Source of the DNA: Streptomyces sp. CG 926
Lineage (GTDB): Bacteria; Actinomycetota; Actinomycetes; Streptomycetales; Streptomycetaceae
Direction of reading: 5' to 3'
Length of the DNA stretch: 64,000 nt
NCBI RefSeq assembly: GCF_003148825.1
Contig: NZ_QGGZ01000003.1
Coordinates: forward strand, 248,001-312,000
Made by a program: the position numbers and the translations under genes. Below are positions 18,800-30,153 of the stretch, piece by piece; positions within the stretch are counted from its first letter, which is position 1; each line of letters starts with the position of its first letter. The notes beneath the pieces are model-generated. The model saw only the letters and a program-made list of their open reading frames with translations, ran no database searches and was not told where the DNA came from.

Positions 18800-19050
18800 G
18801 CGGACACCGTCACAGGCGCGTCGGTCCAACCCGTATCGCCGTTTCCGCCCAGCTGGTGGCTGGTCCAGCCGGTGTCCGCGTACTTACCCGCGGGTGCCGT
18901 GGTCCAGCCCGTGTCGTCCGTGCTCGTCAGGCTCGTGCCCTGACCGTCCCTAGCGCTCCCCGCGTCACTTTCGACGGCGCTGACTGCCCCAAAAACCGCA
19001 ACGGCGGAGAAAACTATGGCAAGCACCGAGCGAAGCATTCTCTTGTACAT
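18796..19050 (-). CDS. secreted repeat peptide with three DTGWT units
   Basis: 84 aa. A Sec-type signal (MYKRMLRSVLAIVFSAVAVFG, cleavage probably near residues 25-27) is followed by a short Ser/Asp/Gly linker. The last 39 residues are three exact 13-residue units: DTGWTTAPAGKYA, DTGWTSHQLGGNG and DTGWTDAPVTVSA, ending at the stop codon. Coupled by a 4-bp overlap to the Rieske-like gene and divergent from a LuxR-type regulator. Repeated short units at the C-terminus recall multi-core precursor peptides, but a signal peptide and the lack of a recognised modifying enzyme leave a surface or signalling peptide equally possible. Confidence 0.7.
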   Translation of the reverse strand: MYKRMLRSVLAIVFSAVAVFGAVSAVESDAGSARDGQGTSLTSTDDTGWTTAPAGKYADTGWTSHQLGGNGDTGWTDAPVTVSA

Positions 19051-19227
19051 GGTCGGCTTCGTCCTCACTTGATGGAATCCTCTCCCCCGCGTGACAGACG
19101 ATGGCTCATTCAGGCACGTCAATGCCACAGGGACGATGCATCATGTTCTTGCATGTTCAGGACCCTGGGGGGTGGAGATTTGACGCGAAACGAGACAAAG
19201 GCGACACATCCCCACCCTGTGACGTCC

Positions 19228-20220
19228 ATGTGCGCCGAGGGGACGCGGCTCTACGCCACCGCGCTGAGCACCGGCCGGATCGCCCGGGGCGAGATCCAGA
19301 ACGCCCCCTGCCTGCTTGAATTCGCTCTTCTGCAGCCCGACCCGGATGACGCGAACCAGCTCCGCCCGGTTCCGCCGGCCGTAGCTTTGGCTCAACGGCT
19401 CCATCCGATTGAACGTGAGATCCAGGACCGCCGACGCAGCGCTGTAGATCTCACCGACACTTTCGAGCCTTTCCTTGCCATCAGCGCACAGAGCCCGGCC
19501 AACACGCATGCCATCACGGTGCTGGAGGGCTTCGAACAGATCAACGCCGCCCTGAACCTCGCGACGGCCGAATGTCATACCGAGGTGCTGACGGTCCAAC
19601 CGGGCGGCGCCCGCCCCTCCCTGGCCCTCACCCAGGCCCTGGAACGCGACCAGCCGCTGATCGACCGCGGGGTCAGCATACGGACCTTGTACCAGCACAC
19701 CGCGCGGCACAGCCAGGGCACGCTCGCGTACGTGGAGCGGATCTCCACGGGCAAGGTGGAGATCCGCACCCTGGAAGAACTGATAGAACGCCTGATCATC
19801 TTCGATCGTACGGTGGCCTTCATCCCGGTGAGCGACGACCGCCGGGTCGCCCTGGAACTGCGTCACCCGGGCCTGGTCGACTACCTCATCAAGGTCTTCG
19901 AGCAGCTGTGGCACCGGGCCGTGCCGCTCCAGGAGGAAGTGACCTACCGCAGCACCCCCGGCGGGATCTCCGGCGTGCAGCGGACCATCGCCCAGCTCCT
20001 GATCGAGGGCCACGTCGACGAGGCCATCGCACGCCGCCTCGGCATGAACGTCCGCACCTGCCGGGCACACATCGCCAAGCTCGCGACCACCCTCGGCAGC
20101 GGCAGCCGCGCCCAGCTCGGCTACCTCATCGCCCAGGCCGGCATCCTGGGCCGCCCCTCGGGCCCGGAGCAGGACTGCGAGGGCCACCCGGACCACGAGC
20201 CGGATCCGGAAGGTCTCTGA
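19228..20220 (+). CDS. LuxR-type HTH regulator with PLD/TrmB-like middle domain
   Basis: 330 aa from ATG 19228. The C-terminal LuxR helix-turn-helix spans about residues 260-320 (TIAQLLIEGHVDEAIARRLGMNVRTCRAHIAKL). The middle part (VLTVQPGGARPS, DRGVSIRTLYQHTARH, FDRTVAFIPVSDD) resembles the effector region of TrmB/phospholipase-D-like regulators common in Streptomyces. In-frame ATG 19153 or TTG 19180 are possible alternative starts; none has an ideal binding site. Divergent from the DTGWT peptide operon, which it probably controls. Confidence 0.8.
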   Translation: MCAEGTRLYATALSTGRIARGEIQNAPCLLEFALLQPDPDDANQLRPVPPAVALAQRLHPIEREIQDRRRSAVDLTDTFEPFLAISAQSPANTHAITVLEGFEQINAALNLATAECHTEVLTVQPGGARPSLALTQALERDQPLIDRGVSIRTLYQHTARHSQGTLAYVERISTGKVEIRTLEELIERLIIFDRTVAFIPVSDDRRVALELRHPGLVDYLIKVFEQLWHRAVPLQEEVTYRSTPGGISGVQRTIAQLLIEGHVDEAIARRLGMNVRTCRAHIAKLATTLGSGSRAQLGYLIAQAGILGRPSGPEQDCEGHPDHEPDPEGL

Positions 20221-20236
20221 GGGCTCCACCGAAGGC

Positions 20237-20270
20237 CGCAGGCCCCGCCCTGGAAGGGGCGGGGCCTGCG
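20237..20270. terminator. terminator between the LuxR gene and hspR
   Basis: Stem CGCAGGCCCCGCCC / GGGCGGGGCCTGCG with a 6-nt loop between converging genes. Confidence 0.8.
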
Positions 20271-20310
20271 GGTGTACGCGTGTGCGAGAACGGAACCGGC
20301 GGGGTGCCGG

Positions 20311-20784
20311 TCAGTCCATCGGGCGCTTGGGGTTCGGGCGCCAGACGACCAGGGCGCTGCCCGGCTGCGGGGGCTGGTACGGGACCAGGTCGCGCCGGTA
20401 CGAGGCGTGCACCTGGGCCTCGCGGGCCTGCAGCGTGGCCGCCGCCCCGTCCACGGCCGCGGCGAGCTCGGCCACGCGCTGCTGGAGCGCGGCGACCTGG
20501 TTCTCCAGTTCGATGATGCGCTTGATGCCCGCCAGGTTGATGCCCTCGTCCTGCGACAACGCCTGCACCGTACGGAGCAGTTCGATGTCACGGGCCGAGT
20601 AGCGCCGGCCGCGGCCGGCCGTACGGTCCGGGGAGACCAGGCCGAGACGGTCGTACTGGCGGAGGGTCTGCGGATGCAGACCGGAGAGCTGGGCGGCCAC
20701 CGAGATCACGTAGACCGGGGTCTCGTCGGTCAGTTGGTAGGCACCACTTCCCAGACGGGAGGACTGTCGTCGGCGGCCGTCCAT
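20311..20784 (-). CDS. hspR: heat-shock repressor HspR
   Basis: 157 aa MerR-family repressor. The HTH covers YVISVAAQLSGLHPQTLRQYDRLGLV, followed by the GRGRRYS wing and a coiled-coil (LAGIKRIIELENQVAALQQRV). HspR binds HAIR sites with DnaK as co-repressor and autoregulates this operon. Last gene of dnaK-grpE-dnaJ-hspR; its ATG lies 1 bp beyond the dnaJ stop. Confidence 0.95.
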   Translation of the reverse strand: MDGRRRQSSRLGSGAYQLTDETPVYVISVAAQLSGLHPQTLRQYDRLGLVSPDRTAGRGRRYSARDIELLRTVQALSQDEGINLAGIKRIIELENQVAALQQRVAELAAAVDGAAATLQAREAQVHASYRRDLVPYQPPQPGSALVVWRPNPKRPMD

Positions 20785-20785
20785 G

Positions 20786-21967
20786 TCATGCTCCCTTCGC
20801 GGACTCGAACAGCGCGGAGCGCGGGTCCTGCGACTCCGTCGCATCGCGGTACATCTCCAGGGCCTCGCGGGCCTTGTCGGACAGTTCGGTCGGGACCGCG
20901 ACCTCCACCGTGACCAGCAGGTCGCCGCGGGTGCCGTCCTTGCGGACCGCTCCCTTGCCGCGGGCCCGCATGGTGCGCCCGTTGGGGGTGCCCGGGGGCA
21001 GCTTCAGCGTCACCGAGGGACCGTTCAAGGTCGGGACCTTGATGTCGGCACCCAGCGCCGCCTCCGCGAACGTCACGGGCACGGTCACCGTCAGGTTGTC
21101 GTCCTTGCGGCCGAACACCGGGTGGGAACCGACGTGCACGACCACGTAGAGGTCACCGCCGGGACCGCCGCGCTCGCCCGGCGCACCCTTGCCGCGCAGC
21201 CGGATCCGCTGGCCGTCGGAGACGCCCGCCGGGATCCTGACCTGCATGGTGCGGGAGCTACGGGCGCGCCCGCTGCCCTTGCAGACCTCGCACGGGGTCT
21301 CCGCGATCAGGCCGCGGCCCTTGCAGTCCGCACAGGGGTCGGTCAGCGAGAAGCCACCGCCGCTGCCCCGCGAGACCTGGCCGGTGCCGACGCAGGTCGG
21401 GCACACCCGGGGGGTGCCGTTCTTGTCGCCGGTGCCCGAACAGGCCTTGCAGGGAGCCTGGGAGGACATCCGCAGCGGGACCGTGGCCCCGTCCACCGCC
21501 TCCGTGAAGGAGAGGGTGACCTCCGACTCGATGTCCTGGCCGCGGCGCGGCTGGGTACGGGTGCCCGTACCGGGGCCGGCGCCGCGGTTGAAGAGGCCGC
21601 CGAAGACGTCACCGAGGCCGCCGCCGAAGCCGCCGGCCTGGCCGGCGCCCTGCTGCTGACCCCCGAAGAGGTCGCCGAGGTCGAAGTTGAACGAGCCGCC
21701 GCCGCCCGGCCCGGGGCGGAAGCCACCGTTACCGAACAGTGCGCGCGCCTCGTCGTACTCCTTGCGCTTCTTGGCGTCGCCGAGGATGTCGTTCGCCTCG
21801 GAGATCTCCTTGAAGCGCTCCTCGGCGGAGGCGTCGCCCTTGTTGGCGTCCGGGTGGTACTCGCGAGCGAGCTTCCGGTACGCCTTCTTGATCTCGGCCT
21901 CGGTGGCGTCCTTCGGGACACCGAGGACCTTGTAGTAGTCCTTCTCGACGAAGTCCTTCGTGCTCAT
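20786..21967 (-). CDS. dnaJ: chaperone DnaJ
   Basis: 393 aa Hsp40. J domain with the HPD motif (YHPDANKGD), a Gly/Phe-rich linker (residues about 75-130), four zinc-finger repeats [24 protein letters not shown] and CEVCKGSG, then the C-terminal substrate domain. Stimulates DnaK ATPase. It is 39 bp downstream of grpE. Confidence 0.96.
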   Translation of the reverse strand: MSTKDFVEKDYYKVLGVPKDATEAEIKKAYRKLAREYHPDANKGDASAEERFKEISEANDILGDAKKRKEYDEARALFGNGGFRPGPGGGGSFNFDLGDLFGGQQQGAGQAGGFGGGLGDVFGGLFNRGAGPGTGTRTQPRRGQDIESEVTLSFTEAVDGATVPLRMSSQAPCKACSGTGDKNGTPRVCPTCVGTGQVSRGSGGGFSLTDPCADCKGRGLIAETPCEVCKGSGRARSSRTMQVRIPAGVSDGQRIRLRGKGAPGERGGPGGDLYVVVHVGSHPVFGRKDDNLTVTVPVTFAEAALGADIKVPTLNGPSVTLKLPPGTPNGRTMRARGKGAVRKDGTRGDLLVTVEVAVPTELSDKAREALEMYRDATESQDPRSALFESAKGA

Positions 21968-22006
21968 CCCCGGTGTCCCTCCTCCCGTGCTGCTACGTGT
22001 GGTGCA

Positions 22007-22659
22007 TCAGCCCTTGTCGGGGGCATCCGCGTCCAAGCCGTCCGGCGCTTCGCCCTCCGCGGACTCGGACTTGGGGGCCGCCCCCGGCTGGGGCTCGGCC
22101 ACCGCGACCCGTGCGGGACGGATCGTACGCTCGCCGATGCGGTACCCCGGCTGAAGGATCGCCACGCAGGTGTCCTCCGTGATGTCCGGCGCGTACGAGT
22201 GCATCAGGGCCTCGTGGATCGTCGGGTCGAAGGGCTCGCCCTCCTTGCCGAACTGCTGCAGGCCCATCTTGGCGGCGACGGTCTCCAGCGATTCGGCCAC
22301 CGACTTGAAGCCGCCGACCAGCTCGCCATGTTCCCGCGCCCGGCCGATGTCGTCCAGGGTCGGAAGCAGTTCCGTCAGGAGGGACGCGACCGCGATCTCC
22401 TTGACGGTGATCCGGTCCCGCTCCACCCGGCGGCGGTAGTTCTGGTACTCGGCCTGAAGCCGCTGGAGGTCCGCGGTGCGCTCGGAGAGCGCGGTACGGG
22501 CCTGGTCCAGCTGCGCCAGCAGCGCCACGTCCTGGCTTGCGTCCCCGGCCGGGGCCGCCGCCTCCTCCTTGGCGGAGTCGGCGGCCTTCGGCTCGGCGTC
22601 GTTCTGACCGGTGTCGGGGACTTCGGGCTTCTCGTCGAAGCCCGGGGTCTCCTCCGACA

Positions 22660-22660
<1 letters not shown>
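22007..22660 (-). CDS. grpE: nucleotide exchange factor GrpE
   Basis: 217 aa. Long N-terminal acidic/Ala-rich region, a coiled coil (LLAQLDQARTALSERTADLQ, EYQNYRRRVERDR) and a C-terminal beta domain (VAILQPGYRIGERTIRPARVAVA). Its ATG shares one base with the dnaK stop (TGATG), so translation is coupled. Confidence 0.95.
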
Positions 22661-24597
<1,937 letters not shown>

Positions 24598-24758
24598 TTA
24601 GGCCATCCTTACGCGCAACCCGCCCGCGATTCCCGCCCGGCGGGCCTTCGAGGCACGGAATCCGGGGCCGCGCCCCGGCGCGGCGCCGGGACCGCCGAAC
24701 GGGTCACGGCAGCGCGCGCCACCGCAAGACCGCCGAAGGCGTACGGCAGCGTGCTGGC

Positions 24759-25310
24759 ATGCCCCTCCTGCTGACCCACCCCGCCCGGTCAGGGCCATGG
24801 CTCCGGCTCCGGCCGGCCAGGCCACCGGCCAAGCGGGTGCTCGACCTCGTCGGGGCGGTCGCCCTGCTGGCCCTCGCCGCCGCGCCCCTCGCACTGGCCA
24901 CCGCCGTGCTGTACGTGACCCAGGGCGGGCGGCCCTTCGTACGGCAACCCGTGGCGGGCCTGGCCGGGCGCCCCTTCCGCACCTGGCGACTGCGCACCGA
25001 CGACGGCGCCGGCCGGATCGGCGCGGCCCTGGACCGCTGCGCCCTCGACTGCCTCCCGCAGCTGCTGAACGTGATCCGCGGCGAGATGTCGCTGGTCGGG
25101 CCGCGACCGGAGGCCCGCACCGACCGCCCCGAACGGCTGCTCGTACGCCCCGGAATGACCGGATTGTGGCAGGTCAGCGCGCGTTCGGACCTCCCCTGGG
25201 AGGAGATGGCTCTGCTCGACCGGCATTATGTGGAGAACCACTGGCTCGGGATGGACCTCGCGATCCTGGCGCAGACCCCGCGTGCGGCGTACCGGCAAAG
25301 GGTCGCCTGA
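24759..25310 (+). CDS. compact bacterial sugar transferase
   Basis: 183 aa. One transmembrane segment (VLDLVGAVALLALAAAPLALA) precedes the polyisoprenyl-phosphate glycosyl-1-phosphate transferase core (IRGEMSLVGPRPEARTDRPE, VRPGMTGLWQVSARSDLPWEEM, DRHYVENHWLGMDLAILAQT). It is the short monotopic type without the N-terminal CoA-binding region of WbaP/WcaJ. Would load undecaprenyl phosphate with the first sugar of a surface glycan. No other glycan genes adjoin it. Confidence 0.85.
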   Translation: MPLLLTHPARSGPWLRLRPARPPAKRVLDLVGAVALLALAAAPLALATAVLYVTQGGRPFVRQPVAGLAGRPFRTWRLRTDDGAGRIGAALDRCALDCLPQLLNVIRGEMSLVGPRPEARTDRPERLLVRPGMTGLWQVSARSDLPWEEMALLDRHYVENHWLGMDLAILAQTPRAAYRQRVA

Positions 25311-25420
25311 GCGACACAGATCACCGCACGCTCGGCTACATTGCGGCGTCGGGAATGGGTAACCTCAAGCCTTGACTTCATAAGTTACCGCTTAGTAAGT
25401 GCCGCCCGAGGAGCCCTTCC

Positions 25421-28003
25421 ATGCAACTCGCCGCGATCATCGTGTCGCTGGTCATCACGGTGGTGGCCGTCGCACTGTTCGGCCGTGCCACCGTGCAGAT
25501 CTACCGCTTCGTGCGACTCGGCCAGCCAGTGCCCGCGGGCACGCGCACCGGCGATCCCACGCAGCGCACCATCACCCTGGTCAAGGAGTTCCTCGGCCAC
25601 ACCCGTATGAACCGCTGGGGCATCGTCGGCTTCGCGCACTGGTTCGTGGCGGTGGGCTTCTTCTCGCTGCTGCTGACGATCGTCAACGCCTTCGGCCAGC
25701 TCTTCCAGGCCGACTGGCTGATCCCGATCATCGGTGACTGGCTGCCGTACGAGATCTTCACCGAGTTCCTCGGCCTGATGACCGTGCTCGGCATCGTCAC
25801 CCTGATCGTGATCCGTCAGCTGAGCCGACCGAGCGCGGCGGGCCGCAAGTCCCGCTTCACCGGTTCCAAGACGGGCCAGGCGTACTTCGTCGAGGCCGTC
25901 ATCCTGATCGTCGGCGTCTGCATCATGACGCTGCGCGCGCTGGAGGGCGTCCAGCACGGCGTCGACGGCTGGGAGCCGGGCTTCTTCGCCTCGTACCCGC
26001 TGATCGCCGCCTTCGACGGCCTGAGCCTGAGCACGATCCAGTACCTGACGTACTTCTTCGCGGCGCTCAAGATCGTCACGTCCTTCACCTGGATGATCAC
26101 GGTCTCGCTCAACACCAACATGGGTGTCGCCTGGCACCGCTTCCTCGGCTTCCCGAACATCTGGTTCAAGCGGAACGCGGACGGCTCCACGGCCCTCGGC
26201 GCCCTGCAGCCGATGACCTCGGGCGGCAAGGAGATCGACTTCGAGGACCCGGGCGAGGACGACTCCTTCGGTGTCTCCCAGGTCGAGCAGTTCTCCTGGA
26301 AGGGCATCCTCGACTTCTCCACGTGTACGGAGTGCGGTCGCTGCCAGTCGCAGTGCCCGGCCTGGAACACGGGCAAGCCGCTGTCCCCGAAGCTGCTCAT
26401 CATGTCGCTGCGCGACCACGCGCACGCCAAGGCCCCGTACCTGCTGGCCGGTGGCGGCAAGGACATGGAGGGCAACGAGAAGGCCACGGCGGAGCAGCTC
26501 GCCGGAGTCCCGGCCGCCGCTCTCGCGGAGGCCGAGCGCCCGCTGATCGGCACCGCCGAGGAGAACGGCGTCATCGACCCGGACGTGCTGTGGTCCTGCA
26601 CCACCTGCGGTGCGTGCGTGGAGCAGTGCCCGGTCGACATCGAGCACATCGACCACATCGTCGACATGCGCCGCTACCAGGTGATGATCGAGAGCGCGTT
26701 CCCGTCGGAGGCGGGCACGATGCTCAAGAACCTGGAGAAGAAGGGCAACCCCTGGGGCCTGGCGAAGAAGCAGCGCGTCGAGTGGACCAAGGAGGTGGAC
26801 TTCGAGGTCCCGATCATCGGGAAGGACGCGGAGGACCTCTCCGAGTTCGACTACCTCTACTGGGTCGGCTGCGCCGGCGCCCTGGAGGACCGGGCCAAGA
26901 AGACCACGAAGGCCTTCGCGGAGCTGCTGAACATCGCGGGCGTCAAGTTCGCGATCATGGGCGGCGACGAGAAGTGCACCGGTGACTCGCCGCGCCGCCT
27001 GGGCAACGAGCCGCTGTTCCAGCAGCTGGGCCAGGAGAACGTGGCCATGCTGAACATGGCGTTCGGCGAGGACGACGACGACCCGTCGACGAAGAAGCCG
27101 AAGTCGGCGAAGCGGATCGTCTCGACCTGCCCGCACTGCTTCAACACCATCGCGAACGAGTACCCGCAGCTGGGCGGCGAGTACGAGGTCATCCACCACA
27201 CGCAGCTGCTGCAGCACCTGATCGACGAGGGTCGCCTCACGCCGGTCACGCCGGTCGACGGCCTGATCACGTACCACGACCCGTGCTACCTGGGCCGGCA
27301 CAACAAGGTCTACACGCCGCCGCGCGAGATCATGTCGGCCGTGCCGGGCCTGCGTCAGCAGGAGATGCACCGCCACAAGGAGCGGGGCTTCTGCTGTGGC
27401 GCCGGTGGCGCGCGGATGTGGATGGAGGAGCGGATCGGCAAGCGCATCAACAACGAGCGCGTCGACGAGGCCCTGTCCCTGAACCCGGACATCGTCTCCA
27501 CCGCCTGCCCCTTCTGCCTCGTGATGCTCACCGACTCGGTGAACGGCAAGAAGAACGACGGTCAGGCGAAGGAACACGTCCAGGTCGTCGACGTGGCGCA
27601 GCTGCTGCTCGACTCCGTGAAGGCCCCGGGCCCGACGGAGGAGGAGCTGGCCGCGCTGGCGGCGGAGGCCGAGGCGGAAGCCGCGGCCGAGGCGGAAGCG
27701 GCTGCCGCGAAGGCGGAGGCGGAAGCCAAGGCGAAGGCCAAGGCGGAGGCCGAGGCGAAGGCGGAGGCCGAGGCGAAGGCGAAGGCTGAAGCCGAGGCTG
27801 AGGCGAAGGCGGCGGCGGAGGCCGAGGCCAAGGCGCCGGCCGAAGCCGAGCCGGAGGCGGAGTCCGCCCCGGAGGCAGCGGCAGATGCAGAGGCCGAGGT
27901 CGAGCCGGAAGCCGACACGAAGCCCGAGGCCAAGCCCGAGGCCGAGCCTGCGCCTGACACCAAGCCCGAGGCCGACACCAAGCCCGAGGCCGAGGCCAAG
28001 TAG
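25421..28003 (+). CDS. EtfD-like Fe-S membrane oxidoreductase
   Basis: 860 aa. About five N-terminal transmembrane segments (NarI-like), then two [4Fe-4S] motifs, CTECGRCQSQCP and CTTCGACVEQCP, and two CCG domains (DPCYLGRH, CCGAGGARMWMEE, CPFCLVML). Architecture and length match mycobacterial Rv0338c/EtfD, which passes electrons from electron-transfer flavoprotein to the quinone pool. The last ~115 residues are a Lys-Ala-Glu repeat tail (AEAEAKAKAEAE type) that looks helical and variable. The function is transferred from the family; etfAB is not in the window. Confidence 0.88.
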   Translation: MQLAAIIVSLVITVVAVALFGRATVQIYRFVRLGQPVPAGTRTGDPTQRTITLVKEFLGHTRMNRWGIVGFAHWFVAVGFFSLLLTIVNAFGQLFQADWLIPIIGDWLPYEIFTEFLGLMTVLGIVTLIVIRQLSRPSAAGRKSRFTGSKTGQAYFVEAVILIVGVCIMTLRALEGVQHGVDGWEPGFFASYPLIAAFDGLSLSTIQYLTYFFAALKIVTSFTWMITVSLNTNMGVAWHRFLGFPNIWFKRNADGSTALGALQPMTSGGKEIDFEDPGEDDSFGVSQVEQFSWKGILDFSTCTECGRCQSQCPAWNTGKPLSPKLLIMSLRDHAHAKAPYLLAGGGKDMEGNEKATAEQLAGVPAAALAEAERPLIGTAEENGVIDPDVLWSCTTCGACVEQCPVDIEHIDHIVDMRRYQVMIESAFPSEAGTMLKNLEKKGNPWGLAKKQRVEWTKEVDFEVPIIGKDAEDLSEFDYLYWVGCAGALEDRAKKTTKAFAELLNIAGVKFAIMGGDEKCTGDSPRRLGNEPLFQQLGQENVAMLNMAFGEDDDDPSTKKPKSAKRIVSTCPHCFNTIANEYPQLGGEYEVIHHTQLLQHLIDEGRLTPVTPVDGLITYHDPCYLGRHNKVYTPPREIMSAVPGLRQQEMHRHKERGFCCGAGGARMWMEERIGKRINNERVDEALSLNPDIVSTACPFCLVMLTDSVNGKKNDGQAKEHVQVVDVAQLLLDSVKAPGPTEEELAALAAEAEAEAAAEAEAAAAKAEAEAKAKAKAEAEAKAEAEAKAKAEAEAEAKAAAEAEAKAPAEAEPEAESAPEAAADAEAEVEPEADTKPEAKPEAEPAPDTKPEADTKPEAEAK

Positions 28004-28025
28004 GACGCAGAGCGCCCGCAGTACC

Positions 28026-28062
28026 GGAACGGCCGGTCCCCCACTGGGGGACCGGCCGTTCC
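28026..28062. terminator. terminator after the Fe-S oxidoreductase gene
   Basis: Perfect 17-bp stem beginning GGAACGGCCGG with a 3-nt loop (ACT); lies between converging genes. Confidence 0.9.
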
Positions 28063-28084
28063 GTCGTACGGGAGGGGGAGGGCC

Positions 28085-28837
28085 TCAGCCCTGGTGGCTC
28101 ACCATGCTGTAGCCCAGCCCGGCCGCACCGGCCGCCGCCGTACCGCCGGCCGAGGGGACCAGCACCGGGTGGCCGGCCCCCGCCGGGTCGACCGTGTACT
28201 TCTCGATCAGCTTGCCGTCGAAGTCGTAGACCCAGCTGTTCCCGCCGCCCTTGCCGTCGATGACGACGAACTTCACGTGCTTGCCGTCCTGGACGAGCTT
28301 GTACGTCCAGCCGTCGTGCCCGCCGCTCGGACGTCGCAGGTCGATCGTGACGAGGGCGTGGCCCTTCGCGGTGGAGAGCTCGACGCGCTTGCCGTGCGGG
28401 CCGTTCACGAGCTCGGCGATCCGCCCGTCGGGCATGGTGATCCGCACGGAGCTCGTCAGCTGCGGTTGCGGCTTCGACTTCGGCTGCGACACGCGGTCCG
28501 TCCAGGAGGTGACCGTGCCGTTCGGTCGCAGCACGACGTGCAGGCCGTCGCTCTGCCCGTACGAGGCGGCGACGCCCTTGCTGACCAGCGTGTCCAGCTT
28601 CGTGGAGCCGGCGTAGATGTCCGCCTCGAAGTGGTTCGCGCCGACCTTGTGAACCTTGGCTACGGACCCGTCCGCCAGCTTCACCGTGGTGACGTACGCG
28701 CGGACGCTCGGAGCCGGCGCCGGTACGGCCGTCGGCGAGGCCGCGAAGGCGGCCCCGACCGGGAGGGCCAGCACGGTGGCCGCGCCGGCGACGACGACGG
28801 CGGCGCTGCGAAGGGTGGTTCGGCGGGTGTTGCGCAT
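28085..28837 (-). CDS. secreted hypothetical protein
   Basis: 250 aa with a twin-basic Sec signal (MRNTRRTTLRSAAVVVAGAA, cleavage after AAFAA). The mature part is beta-rich with duplicated segments such as VRITMPDGRIAELVNG and VTTVKLADGSVAKVHKVG, suggesting a two-domain internal repeat. No enzyme motif. Preceded by 10-bp tandem repeats. Function unknown. Confidence 0.75.
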   Translation of the reverse strand: MRNTRRTTLRSAAVVVAGAATVLALPVGAAFAASPTAVPAPAPSVRAYVTTVKLADGSVAKVHKVGANHFEADIYAGSTKLDTLVSKGVAASYGQSDGLHVVLRPNGTVTSWTDRVSQPKSKPQPQLTSSVRITMPDGRIAELVNGPHGKRVELSTAKGHALVTIDLRRPSGGHDGWTYKLVQDGKHVKFVVIDGKGGGNSWVYDFDGKLIEKYTVDPAGAGHPVLVPSAGGTAAAGAAGLGYSMVSHQG

Positions 28838-29146
28838 GTGGGAGCTCTTCTCGTGTCTCGTACTCGTACTCGTTCGTGCTCGTTCGTGCTCGTTCGTGGT
28901 CGTTCGTCATGCGTGACGGCGACGAGTACGAAGCTACGGACCCGATATGTGCGTATTCCATCGAGAATGTAACGGAAAGCCGCAGAACGCCCCTCAGCCT
29001 CGTAAATCGGACATACGACGGGGTCGGACACGGGGTGGGGACAGCCCCTCCGGGATCCCCTAAGGGATGTCACAGGTCAGCCGCAAAGGGTGGCTGTTCC
29101 GGCCGCAATTCCACCGATGCTCGCCGGACCAGGTACGTTCGATCAC
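28838..29146. other. intergenic region with divergent promoters
   Basis: 309 bp between the leftward secreted protein and the rightward Yip1 gene. It holds the 10-bp repeats (28871-28910) and an AT-richer stretch at 28930-29010 where promoters probably lie. No gene seen. Confidence 0.5.
28871..28910. repeat. four tandem 10-bp repeats
   Basis: CGTTCGTGCT, CGTTCGTGCT, CGTTCGTGGT and CGTTCGTCAT, exactly in register. They start 34 bp upstream of the secreted-protein start codon, one unit per helical turn. Either a slippage-prone leader or stacked binding sites. Confidence 0.75.
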
Positions 29147-30064
29147 GTGGCTGGATTCAGGATCGGACGCGGCAGGGACAACAACCGCTCTCCGCAACAA
29201 CCCCCGCAGCAGCAGCAGTCGTACGGTCAGCAGCAACCGCCGCCGTACGGCCGTCCGCCCTACCCTCCCGTCGGCGGCCCGCCACCGCAGCAGCAGTGGC
29301 CGCAGCCGGGCGCGGGAGGTCACGGCGAGCCGGAGTACTTCGACCCGTACGGGCAGCAGCAGCCGCACGCGCAGCAGCCCCCGTACGGCCAGGGGGGCCA
29401 CGGAGGCGGTGGGGGCTACAACAACGACAACCCGGGGCACACCCAGGTCTTCGCCGTCGGCGAGGACCCGTACGGCCAGGGCGCGACCTACCAGGCGGGT
29501 GCCACCTCGGCGGCGCCGTCCGGACCGCGACTGCCCTGGAAGGAGCTGCTCCGCGGCATCGTGACGCGCCCCGGGCAGACCTTCCTGCAGATGCGCGACT
29601 ACGCGGTCTGGGGTCCCGCGCTGATCGTGACCTTCCTCTACGGGCTGCTCGCGGTCTTCGGCCTCGACGACGCCCGCGAGGACGTCATCAAGGCGACCGT
29701 GCCGAAGGCCATCCCGATCGTCCTGTCCGCCGGTGTGGCCTTCGTCATCTGCGGCCTGATCCTGGGCGCGGTCACGCACACGCTGGCCCGGCAGATGGGC
29801 GGCGACGGCTCGTGGCAGCCGACGGTGGGCCTGTCGATGCTGGTCATGTCCATCACGGACGCGCCGCGCCTGCTGTTCGCCGTGTTCCTCGGCGGCGACA
29901 ACATGGTCGTCCAGGTGCTGGGCTGGGCGACCTGGGTCGCGGCCGGCGCCCTGTTCACCTCGCTGGTGAGCAAGTCGCACGACCTGCCGTGGCCGAAGGC
30001 CCTGGGCGCGTCCGCGATCCAGCTGGTCGCCCTGCTGTCGATCATCAAGCTGGGCACGATCTAG
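29147..30064 (+). CDS. Yip1-family membrane protein
   Basis: 305 aa from GTG 29147 (encoded MAGFRIGRGRDNN). The first ~140 residues are Gln/Pro/Gly/Tyr-rich and disordered; the rest has five transmembrane helices typical of the Yip1 domain (LPWKELLRGIVTRPGQTFLQMRD entry motif). Bacterial members have no settled function. The frame stays open upstream, but this start fits the conserved N-terminus. Confidence 0.75.
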   Translation: MAGFRIGRGRDNNRSPQQPPQQQQSYGQQQPPPYGRPPYPPVGGPPPQQQWPQPGAGGHGEPEYFDPYGQQQPHAQQPPYGQGGHGGGGGYNNDNPGHTQVFAVGEDPYGQGATYQAGATSAAPSGPRLPWKELLRGIVTRPGQTFLQMRDYAVWGPALIVTFLYGLLAVFGLDDAREDVIKATVPKAIPIVLSAGVAFVICGLILGAVTHTLARQMGGDGSWQPTVGLSMLVMSITDAPRLLFAVFLGGDNMVVQVLGWATWVAAGALFTSLVSKSHDLPWPKALGASAIQLVALLSIIKLGTI

Positions 30065-30096
30065 CCCGCACCCGACGCACCGCACCTCGCATACGA

Positions 30097-30131
30097 AAGG
30101 GCCCGCCGCGCATCGCGCGCGGCGGGCCCTT
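30097..30131. terminator. terminator between Yip1 and the phosphoribosyltransferase gene
   Basis: Perfect 15-bp stem AAGGGCCCGCCGCGC / GCGCGGCGGGCCCTT with a 5-nt loop; convergent genes. Confidence 0.9.
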
Positions 30132-30153
30132 CGCGTACTGCTACCGGCACCCC

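Noticed and set aside
25385..27577. 730-aa leftward frame opposite the Fe-S oxidoreductase
   Set aside because: Arg/Leu/Val/Asp-biased shadow of a strongly supported gene.
28871..28910. Possible CRISPR-type repeats
   Set aside because: Units are 10 bp, contiguous and without spacers; no cas genes.
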